64,000 nucleotides of DNA from Methanobacteriota archaeon. Its GTDB lineage: Archaea; Halobacteriota; Methanomicrobia; Methanomicrobiales; Methanomicrobiaceae. Below the pieces are notes generated by a model. It was given only the letters and a program-made list of their open reading frames with translations, ran no database searches and was not told the origin of the DNA. Location of the stretch: the NCBI GenBank assembly GCA_023396365.1, contig JAEWWL010000007.1, positions 6,522 to 70,521 of the forward strand, in the 5' to 3' direction. The stretch's first letter is position 1; each line of letters opens with the position of its first letter. Positions 43,186 through 51,424 of this stretch are shown piece after piece. The translations under genes were made by a program, and so were the position numbers.

Positions 43186-44076
43186 ATGAAGGCACTTATC
43201 GCCGAATATACAGTTTTCAATGATCCAAAACTGGCGCCTGAAGGCGGTGCCATGCTAAATATTCTAAAAAGCAGTTTCATACGCTGCGGATATGAAGTAC
43301 TTACACCACAGGCCGGAGACTTCGCACAGGAGCTTAAAAGACTCTCGCCAAAGTGCGACGTAGGTCTTGTCATAGCACCCGATGACATTCTCTCAAAATT
43401 TACAAAAATAATAGAGGACAATACAAGAAATATCGGCTGCGGAAGTTTGAATATCGCAATATGCTCCAACAAGCGCCGCACTGGATCAATTCTCTCTGCT
43501 AACGGAATTGATGTTCCAAAAGAGATTGACAAAGGATACAGGCTTATTAAAAAAATTGACGGCGTTGACGCACAGAACATGCGTTTATCAGACGGGCCCT
43601 GCAAAGAAGGCGAGTTTGGCCAGGAGTTTGTAAAAGGCGACAACATCAGTGTAAGCCTTGTCGGCGGAAGAGTGACCGGGGATACATGCCTTTCATACAG
43701 TGGAAAAAAACCTCTGGTTCTATCTTTAAACAGACAGTACATAGAAAAAGAAGGAGATAAATTTTTTTACAGGGGCGGAGAGACGCCGGTTTTTCATCCG
43801 CGTGAGGATGAAATAATAAAGACTGCTGAAAAATGCATCAACGTTCTTGGCTGCCAGGGATATACAGGCATAGATATGATTGTATCGGATGAGAGAATCT
43901 GTGTCGTTGATGTAAACCCGCGTCCGACAACAAGCCTTGTCGGAATATGCAGCATCATGAAAGAGGAGATTGCCGATATTTTAGTTGAGTCCTCAAAAGG
44001 AAATGTCCCGGACAGTGTTCACCTGACCGGCAGGGTATCTTTTAATACAAAAGGGGAGGTTTTTAAAATTGAGTGA
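43186..44076 (+). CDS. mfnD: Tyramine--L-glutamate ligase (methanofuran biosynthesis)
   Basis: ATP-grasp ligase that joins the gamma-carboxyl of glutamate to tyramine in the methanofuran side chain. 296 aa from the ATG at 43186. The N-terminal Rossmann-like part (MKALIAEYTVFNDPKLAPEGG) and the ATP-grasp core (GQEFVKGDNISVSL; metal site VVDVNPRPTTSL) are present. Assignment rests on the match to the family plus the next gene, which encodes MfnF of the same pathway and overlaps it by 8 bp. Confidence 0.88.
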   Translation: MKALIAEYTVFNDPKLAPEGGAMLNILKSSFIRCGYEVLTPQAGDFAQELKRLSPKCDVGLVIAPDDILSKFTKIIEDNTRNIGCGSLNIAICSNKRRTGSILSANGIDVPKEIDKGYRLIKKIDGVDAQNMRLSDGPCKEGEFGQEFVKGDNISVSLVGGRVTGDTCLSYSGKKPLVLSLNRQYIEKEGDKFFYRGGETPVFHPREDEIIKTAEKCINVLGCQGYTGIDMIVSDERICVVDVNPRPTTSLVGICSIMKEEIADILVESSKGNVPDSVHLTGRVSFNTKGEVFKIE

Positions 44077-45004
44077 TATTATCGGAATAGATGTGGGCGG
44101 CGCCAACCTTAAGATATATGACAGCGGCTCTGTTGAAATTTATTATTGCCCGATGTGGAAGAAAGCTCCCTTAAAAAAACTTCTTGAATCATATTCGGAT
44201 AAAAAAGCGGCTGTTGTTATGAGCGGTGAGCTTGCCGACGGATTTTCCTGTAAAGATGAAGGCATCAAGTTTATCTTCGGTTCAGTTAAAGAGGCAGTGC
44301 CTGACTCATTATTTTACGGAACAGACGGCGTGTTTCATGATGAGCCGTTGTCTTCACTTGCAGCGGCAAACTGGGTTGCATCCGCAGATTTTTTAAGAGA
44401 GAGATATAAAAACAGCGTCCTAATTGATTTTGGAAGCACAACAGCAGACATTATTCCTCTCAACTCATTTGATTCACTTAAAGGAATGACTGATTTGGAC
44501 CGTCTCAGAAGAGGCTATCTGGTCTATACAGGAACACTTAGGAGTACAATTCCGTCACTTCTAAGGACTGTGAGTGTTTGCGGTTATGAAACACTTGTAA
44601 GCAGCGAGTACTTTGCACAGAGTGCCGATGCACATCTTGTTCTTGGGAATATAAGCCCTGATGATTACACAACACCAACTCCTGACGGGGCAGAGGTTTC
44701 CTGCAGGGCATCGCTTCAGAGACTTTCAAGAGTAGTATGCTCTGATTTGGATGAGATTGGAAAGCTGGGAGCACTTGAGATTGCGGATGCATTTTATTAT
44801 GAGCAGATGAATCTGATAAAAAAATATGCAGATCTGACTCTTGAAAAAACACATTCAGAAGATATAATCGCGGCAGGCATCGGATCGCATATAATATCAG
44901 AATTTTTTGGCTGCACTGATCTTGGACGTGAAGAGGGTATTTTTTCGGATGCTCTTCCTGCCTTTGCTGTAAGTGAGGTGGCAAAACGGACAGGTATCTT
45001 TTAA
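44069..45004 (+). CDS. mfnF: Methanofuran biosynthesis enzyme MfnF (hydantoinase-like fold)
   Basis: Condenses the aminomethylfuran phosphate with gamma-glutamyltyramine to give the methanofuran core. 311 aa. Start TTG at 44069 with a strong GGGGAGGT (44053-44060) eight bases upstream. The N-terminal IIGIDVGGANLKIYDSG and the middle VLIDFGSTTADIIPL are the two phosphate motifs of this ASKHA-fold family, annotated in older databases as an H4MPT-linked C1-transfer or hydantoinase/oxoprolinase-type protein. Overlaps mfnD. Confidence 0.9.
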   Translation: MSDIIGIDVGGANLKIYDSGSVEIYYCPMWKKAPLKKLLESYSDKKAAVVMSGELADGFSCKDEGIKFIFGSVKEAVPDSLFYGTDGVFHDEPLSSLAAANWVASADFLRERYKNSVLIDFGSTTADIIPLNSFDSLKGMTDLDRLRRGYLVYTGTLRSTIPSLLRTVSVCGYETLVSSEYFAQSADAHLVLGNISPDDYTTPTPDGAEVSCRASLQRLSRVVCSDLDEIGKLGALEIADAFYYEQMNLIKKYADLTLEKTHSEDIIAAGIGSHIISEFFGCTDLGREEGIFSDALPAFAVSEVAKRTGIF

Positions 45005-45018
45005 GCCTCATCCTTCTA

Positions 45019-45219
45019 TTGGGATCTCTTGCAGTATCTGCCGGACTCTGTCTTGCAGGTCTTCCCATATTTTTTATGCTCTTCTTAATCCCGTTAATTC
45101 CCTTCCTGGCAAAAAAGCAAAAACAAAAGTATTGCCCTTTGTGCGGCTGGTCAGCATCAGGAGATGAAATATACTGCCCCTATGACAAGACTCTTCTTGT
45201 TGTTAAGGACGAGAATTAA
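45019..45219 (+). CDS. Tiny membrane protein with C-terminal zinc ribbon
   Basis: 66 aa. One or two hydrophobic segments (LAVSAGLCLAGLPIFFMLFL) are followed by a basic stretch (AKKQKQKY) and a C-terminal treble of cysteines CPLCGWSASGDEIYCPYD that can form a zinc ribbon. The frame is open upstream to 44977 inside mfnF, reading a hydrophobic leader LSLILLLGS, so the true start could lie earlier; the only standard start codon is the TTG at 45019 and it lacks a ribosome binding site. It sits 14 bp after mfnF. Function unknown. Confidence 0.6.
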   Translation: MGSLAVSAGLCLAGLPIFFMLFLIPLIPFLAKKQKQKYCPLCGWSASGDEIYCPYDKTLLVVKDEN

Positions 45220-45269
45220 TGTAAAAAAAAAATTAAAAAAGAAAAAAGCCTGAAAAAATTATTTCTTAT

Positions 45270-46490
45270 TCACTGAACCGGTTTTCCGCAGTTTGCACAG
45301 AATTTTACACCCGGCTCTAAATCAGCACCACAGTTTGAGCATTTCAAAGAGCCCATGGGATTTCCACAGTTAGGGCAGAATTTTGCACCTTTTGGAACAT
45401 CAAAACTGCACTTTGGGCATTTTACTGTATCGCCGGACTGGGGTGAGCCGCAATTCGGGCAGAACTTTGCTCCGGGACTTAACGGATGACCGCATTTGAC
45501 ACAGGGGTTACCTGCACCCTGCTGATTAGAACCCTGCTGTTGTGGCTGTCCTGAGCCGAATGCTCCGGGCGCTCCACCCATCCCTGCACCCATGGACTGG
45601 CCCATGACATTTGCCATTGAAAAACCAGCACCCATGCCTGCACCCATTGTCGCAAAGCCTGCTCCCTCGCCGGGGCCGCCTCCCTGTGCTGCTCCCTGTC
45701 CGATATCCTCAATGGCTTTTCCGGTCTGGTACTGCATGTAGTTTACACCAAGTGCTGACATCGCACCACGCTTGTCAACAGCCTGCTGCACCTCTTCAGG
45801 AAGGTTGATGTTTAATCCGGAGAATTTTGTAATCTTAAGGCCGTACTGCTCGGTCTCGCCTGTAAGCTTTGAGATGCATATCTGCTCTATCTCAGAAAGA
45901 TATGCAGGCATGTCCAAAACACCCATATTCTGTTTGGATTTTAACTCTCCTAAGGTGTCATTCAGAATCATTACAATCTGATCCTTAAGCCAGCCGATAA
46001 TCTCGTCTGACTTTGTCATGCCCTTTGTACCTACAAACTGGGTGATAAGAAGCATCGGGTCAGTTACCCTGTATGCATACTGACCAAAGACACGAAGCCT
46101 GACAACACCAAAATCAACATCACGGAAGCTTAAAGGCTCTGACGTTCCAAAATTTGCACGGAATTCACGCTTCTGAACCCAGTAAAACTCTCCGATTTGC
46201 GTTACGCCGACAAGAGCTTTTCCAATGCCCTGCAGACCTGTGATGTTCTGCGTTGTCATTGCATACCTGTCAGGACGGTCAAAGACCTGCATGGCTTTTC
46301 CGTCACGGAAGAATACACCGTATTCATCCTCCCTGACCATCACATTGTCATTCCACTTTATATTTCTTGGAAGACGCCAGATGATATTGTCTCCTTTGCT
46401 CTCCTCAACCCAGTAAAAGCCCTTTCTTGAGTCAGCACCATCTATGTCGCTTCCACCGTGGTAATCCGGACGTTTGCCAAACAGAGCCAT
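45270..46490 (-). CDS. SPFH/band-7 protein with Gly/Met-rich linker and three C-terminal zinc ribbons
   Basis: 406 aa. Residues ~1-250 form an SPFH (stomatin/flotillin-like) domain of the YdjI or virion-core-protein type: NIIWRLPRNIKWNDNVMVRE, EFRANFGTSEPLSFRDVDFG and LNINLPEEVQQAVDKRGAMS. A low-complexity linker of about 70 residues rich in Gly, Ala, Met and Gln follows. The last ~80 residues hold three double-CxxC units (CVKC/CPNC, CPKC/CPNC, CSNC/CANC). It lacks an N-terminal membrane helix, so membrane contact would be peripheral. In Bacillus, YdjI works with PspA in membrane stress. It is the last gene of a six-gene operon, directly adjoining the coiled-coil gene. Confidence 0.88.
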   Translation of the reverse strand: MALFGKRPDYHGGSDIDGADSRKGFYWVEESKGDNIIWRLPRNIKWNDNVMVREDEYGVFFRDGKAMQVFDRPDRYAMTTQNITGLQGIGKALVGVTQIGEFYWVQKREFRANFGTSEPLSFRDVDFGVVRLRVFGQYAYRVTDPMLLITQFVGTKGMTKSDEIIGWLKDQIVMILNDTLGELKSKQNMGVLDMPAYLSEIEQICISKLTGETEQYGLKITKFSGLNINLPEEVQQAVDKRGAMSALGVNYMQYQTGKAIEDIGQGAAQGGGPGEGAGFATMGAGMGAGFSMANVMGQSMGAGMGGAPGAFGSGQPQQQGSNQQGAGNPCVKCGHPLSPGAKFCPNCGSPQSGDTVKCPKCSFDVPKGAKFCPNCGNPMGSLKCSNCGADLEPGVKFCANCGKPVQ

Positions 46491-47027
46491 CTAAAATGCC
46501 CCCAGATCTGCCATTGTATTGTGCCTTTCCATAAATACATTTAAAAATTCAACAGCATTCTTCTTTGCCTGTGCACAGGATTTTTTCATTGCCAAAAAAT
46601 CACCTGATTCTGCATGAAGAAGAATGCTGTCCGCCTCTTCGCCCATGCTCTCAACAAGACTTATCATGTTGAGGTCATAGTCATAGAGCATATCAAGCTG
46701 ATCTTCACCAATCCTGTAATTTGGAGAAATTCCTGAATATCCCTGATCTGCATGCCTTACTTTTTTCTCTGCAACGCCTACCTTTGATATCAGCTCACCA
46801 ATCTCATTCATTACATCAAGGTTCAGTGATTTTGCCGCAGCATCTCTTGCACTTTCAAGAGGAGCGGACACACCGGTTTTAATCCTGTCTGCTAGCTGGA
46901 CTCTTAAGAGGCTGTCTGCAATCCTTAAGTCCTCTCTCTTACGATATCCGCGAAATCCGGGGATTGCAAGCTGGATATTCTTTAAAAGCCCCCTGTCTTC
47001 TGTAACTCTGTCTCTTAAATCAACCAT
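46491..47027 (-). CDS. Predicted coiled-coil protein of the SPFH operon, unknown function
   Basis: 178 aa, no membrane segment, mostly helical by composition: DLRDRVTEDRGLLKNIQLAI, REDLRIADSLLRVQLADRI, LNLDVMNEIGELISKVGVAEKK and a C-terminal FLAMKKSCAQAKKNAVEFLN. It abuts the SPFH gene with no gap. Its size and helical character make it a possible partner that oligomerises with the SPFH protein, taking the place PspA has in bacterial modules; it does not show the PspA sequence pattern. I do not recognise a named family. Confidence 0.7.
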   Translation of the reverse strand: MVDLRDRVTEDRGLLKNIQLAIPGFRGYRKREDLRIADSLLRVQLADRIKTGVSAPLESARDAAAKSLNLDVMNEIGELISKVGVAEKKVRHADQGYSGISPNYRIGEDQLDMLYDYDLNMISLVESMGEEADSILLHAESGDFLAMKKSCAQAKKNAVEFLNVFMERHNTMADLGAF

Positions 47028-47060
47028 TTAACTCATCCCCTGAAAAAATAAAAAAGGGGT

Positions 47061-47396
47061 TTACTTCTTTGAATAAGTGTAAACCATAAAAGCCAGTGCA
47101 GCACCGACAATTATTCCGCCAAGGAGCGGTACAACCGGAACATCAGGACCGGCAGGGCGTGTTAATATTGAAACTACACCGATAATTCCAAGAAGTCCTG
47201 CAAATCCTGCAAGATATGTATTCTTCTCGCCGACACCCATTGAAAGCACTCCAAGGATCATTGCAAGACCAATGAAGAATACTGCAACTGTGTAATTCAT
47301 ATCCCAGTTTGATATCCATCCGACAAGGAGAGATACTCCAAACATAAGCGCTACTGCTGTCCATCCCATCTGAAATCTTTTGTCATCTTCTTTCAT
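47061..47396 (-). CDS. Small membrane protein of the SPFH operon
   Basis: 111 aa with four hydrophobic segments (WTAVALMFGVSLLVGWIS; YTVAVFFIGLAMILGVLSMG; LAGFAGLLGIIGVVSIL; VPLLGGIIVGAALAFMVYTY). Start at the ATG at 47396, which follows AGGAGGT by nine bases. Short charged N-terminus and basic C-terminus (YSKK). No family recognised. Spacing to neighbours is 14 bp upstream and 33 bp downstream. Confidence 0.72.
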   Translation of the reverse strand: MKEDDKRFQMGWTAVALMFGVSLLVGWISNWDMNYTVAVFFIGLAMILGVLSMGVGEKNTYLAGFAGLLGIIGVVSILTRPAGPDVPVVPLLGGIIVGAALAFMVYTYSKK

Positions 47397-47410
47397 GTAA
47401 ATCAAACCTC

Positions 47411-47998
47411 CTAAATTCCCGGAGTATATTTGTTCTTATTTCTATAGAACGGCATATAAATTATTCTATAGGAATTGATGTTAAAGTCATAGTCTATCTC
47501 CTGAAGTGTTCCGGAAATATCAGCCTCATGCCTTAAAAACATAAATTCAGAATGCTGCTTTGCAGCCTCATTGTCAATTGCCGCAGGAATTCTTGCAACT
47601 CCGTTGAAACTTTTCTGCTCTTCAATTACAGGCGGCTCAAGCGTGAAATCAACATTCCATTCTTTAACAATATCAGGCGCAATGTCGGCCGCACATACAA
47701 AAAGATTCTGGTTTCCGGCCATCTTCTTCTCGCTTTTAATAAATCTCATGATTCTGCCGCCGACAATCTTTTCCCTGTTTACTTTTATGTCAGTGTTTAT
47801 AACCCAGAAGGGCATGTATACCTTATCAGAACTTTCGTCTTTTTTGAATGCGGCAATTGTGCTGTCGACTTTATGGACATCACCGTTAAGAAACTCCATA
47901 ACATTTTCGCATTTGCTGCAGACAAAGATGTTGTCTCTTTCCTTAGAGGTTAAAGGTGTGCCGCAGTTTGTGCATTTAAGCGTCTTTAAAGAAACCAT
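47411..47998 (-). CDS. Zinc-ribbon protein 3 of the SPFH operon
   Basis: 195 aa, soluble. N-terminal zinc ribbon CTNCGTPLTSKERDNIFVCSKCENVMEF (Cys at about 9, 12, 27, 30). The rest carries the two 'Y-x-PF' landmarks seen in the other two zinc-ribbon proteins: VYMPFWVINTDIKVN (near 71) and the C-terminal RIIYMPFYRNKNKY. It lacks membrane helices, unlike its two upstream relatives. Probably paralogous to them (inference from motif order). Two bp separate it from the preceding gene. Confidence 0.72.
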   Translation of the reverse strand: MVSLKTLKCTNCGTPLTSKERDNIFVCSKCENVMEFLNGDVHKVDSTIAAFKKDESSDKVYMPFWVINTDIKVNREKIVGGRIMRFIKSEKKMAGNQNLFVCAADIAPDIVKEWNVDFTLEPPVIEEQKSFNGVARIPAAIDNEAAKQHSEFMFLRHEADISGTLQEIDYDFNINSYRIIYMPFYRNKNKYTPGI

Positions 47999-48000
47999 GA

Positions 48001-49035
48001 TTACTTCCTCCTGAGCAGTATCTCAACATTGCCGGTTTTTGCCGCCTGTGCTGCATCCGCACCCTGTCCCTGTTTTTTAAAGGCTGCTGTCAGGTTAATT
48101 GAGGGTTTTTGAAGATCTCCGACAATAATTTCTGATTTGTATCTGAACTGATAATAAGACATATACAAAACTGCAAGTCCGACAATGCTTGTTGCAACAA
48201 CAAGGCCGCTCTCCTCAAGAATTGAAAATCCAAGACCAATACCTGTTATTGCACCGCCAATGCTTCCTCCCGCACCAATCGAAAGACTCTGGTAGAGAGG
48301 ATCTCCTGGTGCTCTTCCGGATAAAATTTCGCCTGTTATTCCGTCTGTGACTGCAAAGTAATCCCTGTCTGAATAGTTGTACCTTACAACCCAGAATGGA
48401 TAGAATATAAGCTCAAAAGCCTTGGGATCGACAAAAATCTTTGAGAACGTAACTTTTTCAATTCTGCCTCTTGCGTTTGAATAAGTCATGTCGGCAATTT
48501 TTTTCCTGCCCTCTTCTAATGCATCACTTTTGGATTCTGTTGCTTCAAAGGTTGGAATCTCCTCCTCTTCATAAGGAACAATATCACCTTTGATATTTCG
48601 AAGGTAGGAAACACCGATATCCCCTGCATCGCATGCGATTATTGTATAGAGATAATCAGAATCCCAGACATTATTGTAATAATTTTTTGTTGTCTTTCCA
48701 TCGTCATCCTTGTCTTCGGAATATCCGCAGATAATTGCTTTTCCTCTTCCTAAAAGACGCCAGAACGGGAGATACAGAGGATAGCTTTCAGTGATCTCGC
48801 CTTTTTGCGGCAGATCACGAGCTTTAAATCCGCCTTTAAACCAGCTTTTTACATTTGAAACTGCCTTGTCGCGGTCAAGGACCATTTTATACATATATTT
48901 TGCAGTTCCCTCTTTTGACTCAAGAGAATGCACACTGCTGCAGAACGGGCATAAAACTATCTGCTCTCCCTCAAAAACTTCAACTCTTCCTCCGCAGGAA
49001 GGGCAGTTCATTCCAAAAACAATTCTTTCTGCCAT
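48001..49035 (-). CDS. Zinc-ribbon membrane protein 2 of the SPFH operon
   Basis: 344 aa. N-terminal zinc ribbon CPSCGGRVEVFEGEQIVLCPFCSSVHS. The middle region contains YPLYLPFWRLLGRGKAIICG and, after a charged stretch with acidic DKDDDGK, the second landmark IFYPFWVVRYNYSDRDYFAVTDGITGE. Two hydrophobic segments (GGSIGGAITGIGLGFSILEE and LVVATSIVGLAVLYMSYYQF) follow, then a basic C-terminal tail. The motif pair suggests a duplicated beta-rich domain facing the cytosol. No named family recognised. Confidence 0.75.
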   Translation of the reverse strand: MAERIVFGMNCPSCGGRVEVFEGEQIVLCPFCSSVHSLESKEGTAKYMYKMVLDRDKAVSNVKSWFKGGFKARDLPQKGEITESYPLYLPFWRLLGRGKAIICGYSEDKDDDGKTTKNYYNNVWDSDYLYTIIACDAGDIGVSYLRNIKGDIVPYEEEEIPTFEATESKSDALEEGRKKIADMTYSNARGRIEKVTFSKIFVDPKAFELIFYPFWVVRYNYSDRDYFAVTDGITGEILSGRAPGDPLYQSLSIGAGGSIGGAITGIGLGFSILEESGLVVATSIVGLAVLYMSYYQFRYKSEIIVGDLQKPSINLTAAFKKQGQGADAAQAAKTGNVEILLRRK

Positions 49036-49038
49036 AAT

Positions 49039-49818
49039 TTAAGCCTCCGCAGGTGTCTGTGGCTCTCCAGGCATCTCAGGTGTTTTTGTAACCTTCATTG
49101 CAAAGTAGTAGCCGGTAAAAAAAGCTGCAGCAACAAGGACGTAAAAAACAAAGGAGACAAGTATTCCCAAAAGGCCGCCTATAAAGGCAAGTCCGAAACT
49201 TCCTAATGCAACAAGCCCGTAAGGAATAGATGATCTTGCAGGATAATTTGAAGAATATACTTTTCCTGATGAGCCGTCGATTACAACTTTGTAGGACTGG
49301 CCTTCAAATTCATAGTCAACTTCATATATCGGGAAATATACTAAAGCCTGCTCTTTTCCGACTCCTTCAAGATCATTTATGTACGCATCCATTCCAAAAT
49401 CGACATCGAGAACTTTTGCATCTCCCGGTTTGAAGGATTCATCAAAAATCCTGATATCACCGGCAGGAATTAAAAGATTATTCATTCCCGGAAGAATTGT
49501 TCCCTTTGCAGGTTTTATATCAATTTTTTCCTTTCCGTTTACATCTCTTCTAAACTGGTAAACCGGGAAATACTGCTTGCTTATAGCAATTATTTTTGCT
49601 TTTGATTCAAGCTCCTTATCAGCGTGTGGATTTGCGGTCCACCTTTTGAATATTCCCTTTGCTTTCTCATCAGTTATGAAGAACGGAAGGACATAATAAA
49701 ACATCACACCGCTTCTGTCCACAAAAACAGTAGTGCCGCAGTATTTGCAGCTTGTTAAGTGGATGCCTGTACTGACATTCACATCTCCGCCGCATTTGGG
49801 GCATGCAAAACTTGACAT
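49039..49818 (-). CDS. Zinc-ribbon membrane protein 1, first gene of the SPFH operon
   Basis: 259 aa. N-terminal zinc ribbon CPKCGGDVNVSTGIHLTSCKYCGTTVF (Cys at 5, 8, 24, 27). It has the same two landmarks as the next gene: YYVLPFFITDEKAKGIFKRW (near 42) and ALVYFPIYEVDYEFEGQSYK ending in VVIDGSSGKVYSS. A hydrophobic block at ~200-245 (FGLAFIGGLLGILVSFVFYV, LVAAAFFTGYYF) spans the membrane twice; the tail is Pro-rich. Closest visible relative is the adjacent zinc-ribbon protein 2, so the pair arose by tandem duplication. Role unknown. Confidence 0.75.
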   Translation of the reverse strand: MSSFACPKCGGDVNVSTGIHLTSCKYCGTTVFVDRSGVMFYYVLPFFITDEKAKGIFKRWTANPHADKELESKAKIIAISKQYFPVYQFRRDVNGKEKIDIKPAKGTILPGMNNLLIPAGDIRIFDESFKPGDAKVLDVDFGMDAYINDLEGVGKEQALVYFPIYEVDYEFEGQSYKVVIDGSSGKVYSSNYPARSSIPYGLVALGSFGLAFIGGLLGILVSFVFYVLVAAAFFTGYYFAMKVTKTPEMPGEPQTPAEA

Positions 49819-49940
49819 CTAAATTAAATACCACATAACGGATTAATAATTCTTTCGAATAAAACAAAAGGATTCATAATCCAGAAAAAATACGCAGAGA
49901 TAAATGAAAAAAAGAAGATTAAAAAAAAAATTATGTTTTT

Positions 49941-50294
49941 TCAGGCTGACGGATTTTTGATAATCTTTACCTGAACATTTGCATCAGAGCCAAGTCCGAT
50001 TAGTGCCCAGTTCTTTACAGTCATTGTCGTATCAGCTGTAAGGACGATTACCTTATCAAAGCTCTTTTTGCCTTTCTGATCATAATCGGATGCTGAATCA
50101 AATAATACATCAATATCTGTATCTGATGTTAAAGCAACCCTGTATGTTCCTGCCGAAAGAGAATATATGTACTGATCATTGTCAGGCACATTAATTGCCT
50201 CATCATAAATCACTTCATTTTGAGATGTGCACCCTGATGACAGGACAGAAAGAATCAAAACTAAAAAACCCAGACCAAGAATTATCTTTTTCAT
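49941..50294 (-). CDS. Small lipoprotein, unknown function
   Basis: 117 aa. Lipoprotein signal peptide MKKIILGLGFLVLILSVLSSGCTS with the lipobox Cys at residue 22. The mature part has an all-beta pattern (YIYSLSAGTYRVALTSDTDID; VIVLTADTTMTVKNWALIGL) reminiscent of pre-peptidase or adhesion beta-sandwiches. No named family recognised. Next to a second small lipoprotein on the same strand, 110 bp apart. Confidence 0.7.
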   Translation of the reverse strand: MKKIILGLGFLVLILSVLSSGCTSQNEVIYDEAINVPDNDQYIYSLSAGTYRVALTSDTDIDVLFDSASDYDQKGKKSFDKVIVLTADTTMTVKNWALIGLGSDANVQVKIIKNPSA

Positions 50295-50404
50295 GATTAT
50301 AATCCCGCGTCTTTAATATTTTAATTTTTTGGGGTTTTAAAAAAAATTAAATCAGAACGCTTAAAAATGTCAGATAATTTAAAATAAAAATTTTTTAAGA
50401 GAAA

Positions 50405-50749
50405 TCAGGCGACCTTTTCAAGAGTCAGACTGACTGTTTTTCCAAGTATAACATACTCAAATGAAAGCTTTTTGCCGTCATCGCTTATCCGTCCTGTTAT
50501 CGGATTTCCAACGCCAAAATCAAGATCATATACTTTGTCACCTTTGGCTGTCCATTTGCCGTCTGTTCCGACACCATTTACTGATAAAATGAATGTTCCG
50601 TCTTCATGGAATGTCGATTCGATATTAATAAGAGGGATTGTGTACTCTTTCCAGTAACCTACAATGGGATCAGGCCCCATACATCCTGCAGCTGTTGATG
50701 CTGCAAGCAGACAAAAAACCAGACCAACCAGAAATCCAATCTGTTTCAT
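50405..50749 (-). CDS. Small lipoprotein, unknown function
   Basis: 114 aa. Signal peptide with lipobox AAGCMG (Cys near 23). The mature part reads PDPIVGYWKEYTIPLINIES, STFHEDGTFILSVNGVGTDG, KWTAKGDKVYDLDFG: the 'G-x-W...F..DG' pattern of small secreted lipocalin/META-like beta barrels common in methanogens. Ligand unknown. Confidence 0.72.
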   Translation of the reverse strand: MKQIGFLVGLVFCLLAASTAAGCMGPDPIVGYWKEYTIPLINIESTFHEDGTFILSVNGVGTDGKWTAKGDKVYDLDFGVGNPITGRISDDGKKLSFEYVILGKTVSLTLEKVA

Positions 50750-50960
50750 ACTTTAATTAGATGTTATGATTCATTAATATTAATTTCCAAATTCACATAA
50801 CAAAAAGCAAATTGAAAGAAAAGTATTTTTGGAAAAAAAAAGCTGATAGAAAAATAAATGAATTGTATTTTTACACTATTAAAATTCTGGAAAAAGTTAA
50901 AAATCAAACAAAATTAAAAATCAAACAAAATTAAAATAAAAAAAGGGAAATTAGTTAAAG

Positions 50961-51410
50961 TTACTCTCCCTTTAACACTGAAATTTCAAGAACGCCGTTT
51001 TTGCATTTGTATTTCATCGTATCTTTTTTAACGGCAGGAATTTTTACCTCTGCAAAATGCTTTACTCCGTCTGCAAAAGAGGAGATGTATAAAGTATTCT
51101 GATTTACAGATATCGCGGTGTTTGACATATCCGAGCCGGGAATATTTGCATATATAATTACATAGTCTCCGTCCTGGTGAACCTCGGTGTGCGGATTGTT
51201 TAAAACAAAGCCTTCATCAGAACTGTTTGCCACATTATTTTTCAGGCCTTCAATATTTGAGGGAATTAGATCAACAGGAATTCTTCCGCCGGCTATAGTT
51301 ATTGAAAAATTCTCATTGAAAGGGAATTTTCCGCTATGAATAGCCTGCTCAAATATTTTTCTGATTATCTCGTTGAAATCCTTATCTGCATCCTTTTTAT
51401 CTTCAGGCAT
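50961..51410 (-). CDS. Small heat-shock protein, Hsp20/alpha-crystallin family
   Basis: 149 aa. The alpha-crystallin domain occupies the last ~95 residues (TEVHQDGDYVIIYANIPGSD; TLYISSFADGVKHFAEVKIP; MKYKCKNGVLEISVLKGE, the terminal segment matching the family GVLEI signature). The N-terminal ~55 residues include a helical stretch KDFNEIIRKIFEQAI. ATP-independent holdase. It starts 14 bp downstream of the cdc48 stop and is probably cotranscribed with it, suggesting transfer of unfolded clients to the unfoldase (inference). Confidence 0.82.
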   Translation of the reverse strand: MPEDKKDADKDFNEIIRKIFEQAIHSGKFPFNENFSITIAGGRIPVDLIPSNIEGLKNNVANSSDEGFVLNNPHTEVHQDGDYVIIYANIPGSDMSNTAISVNQNTLYISSFADGVKHFAEVKIPAVKKDTMKYKCKNGVLEISVLKGE

Positions 51411-51424
51411 TATCTTCTCCAGAT

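Noticed and set aside
44973..45167. Alternative GTG-started ORF over the end of mfnF
   Set aside because: The competing frame at 45019-45219 encodes a membrane segment and zinc ribbon, whereas this one has no recognisable feature.
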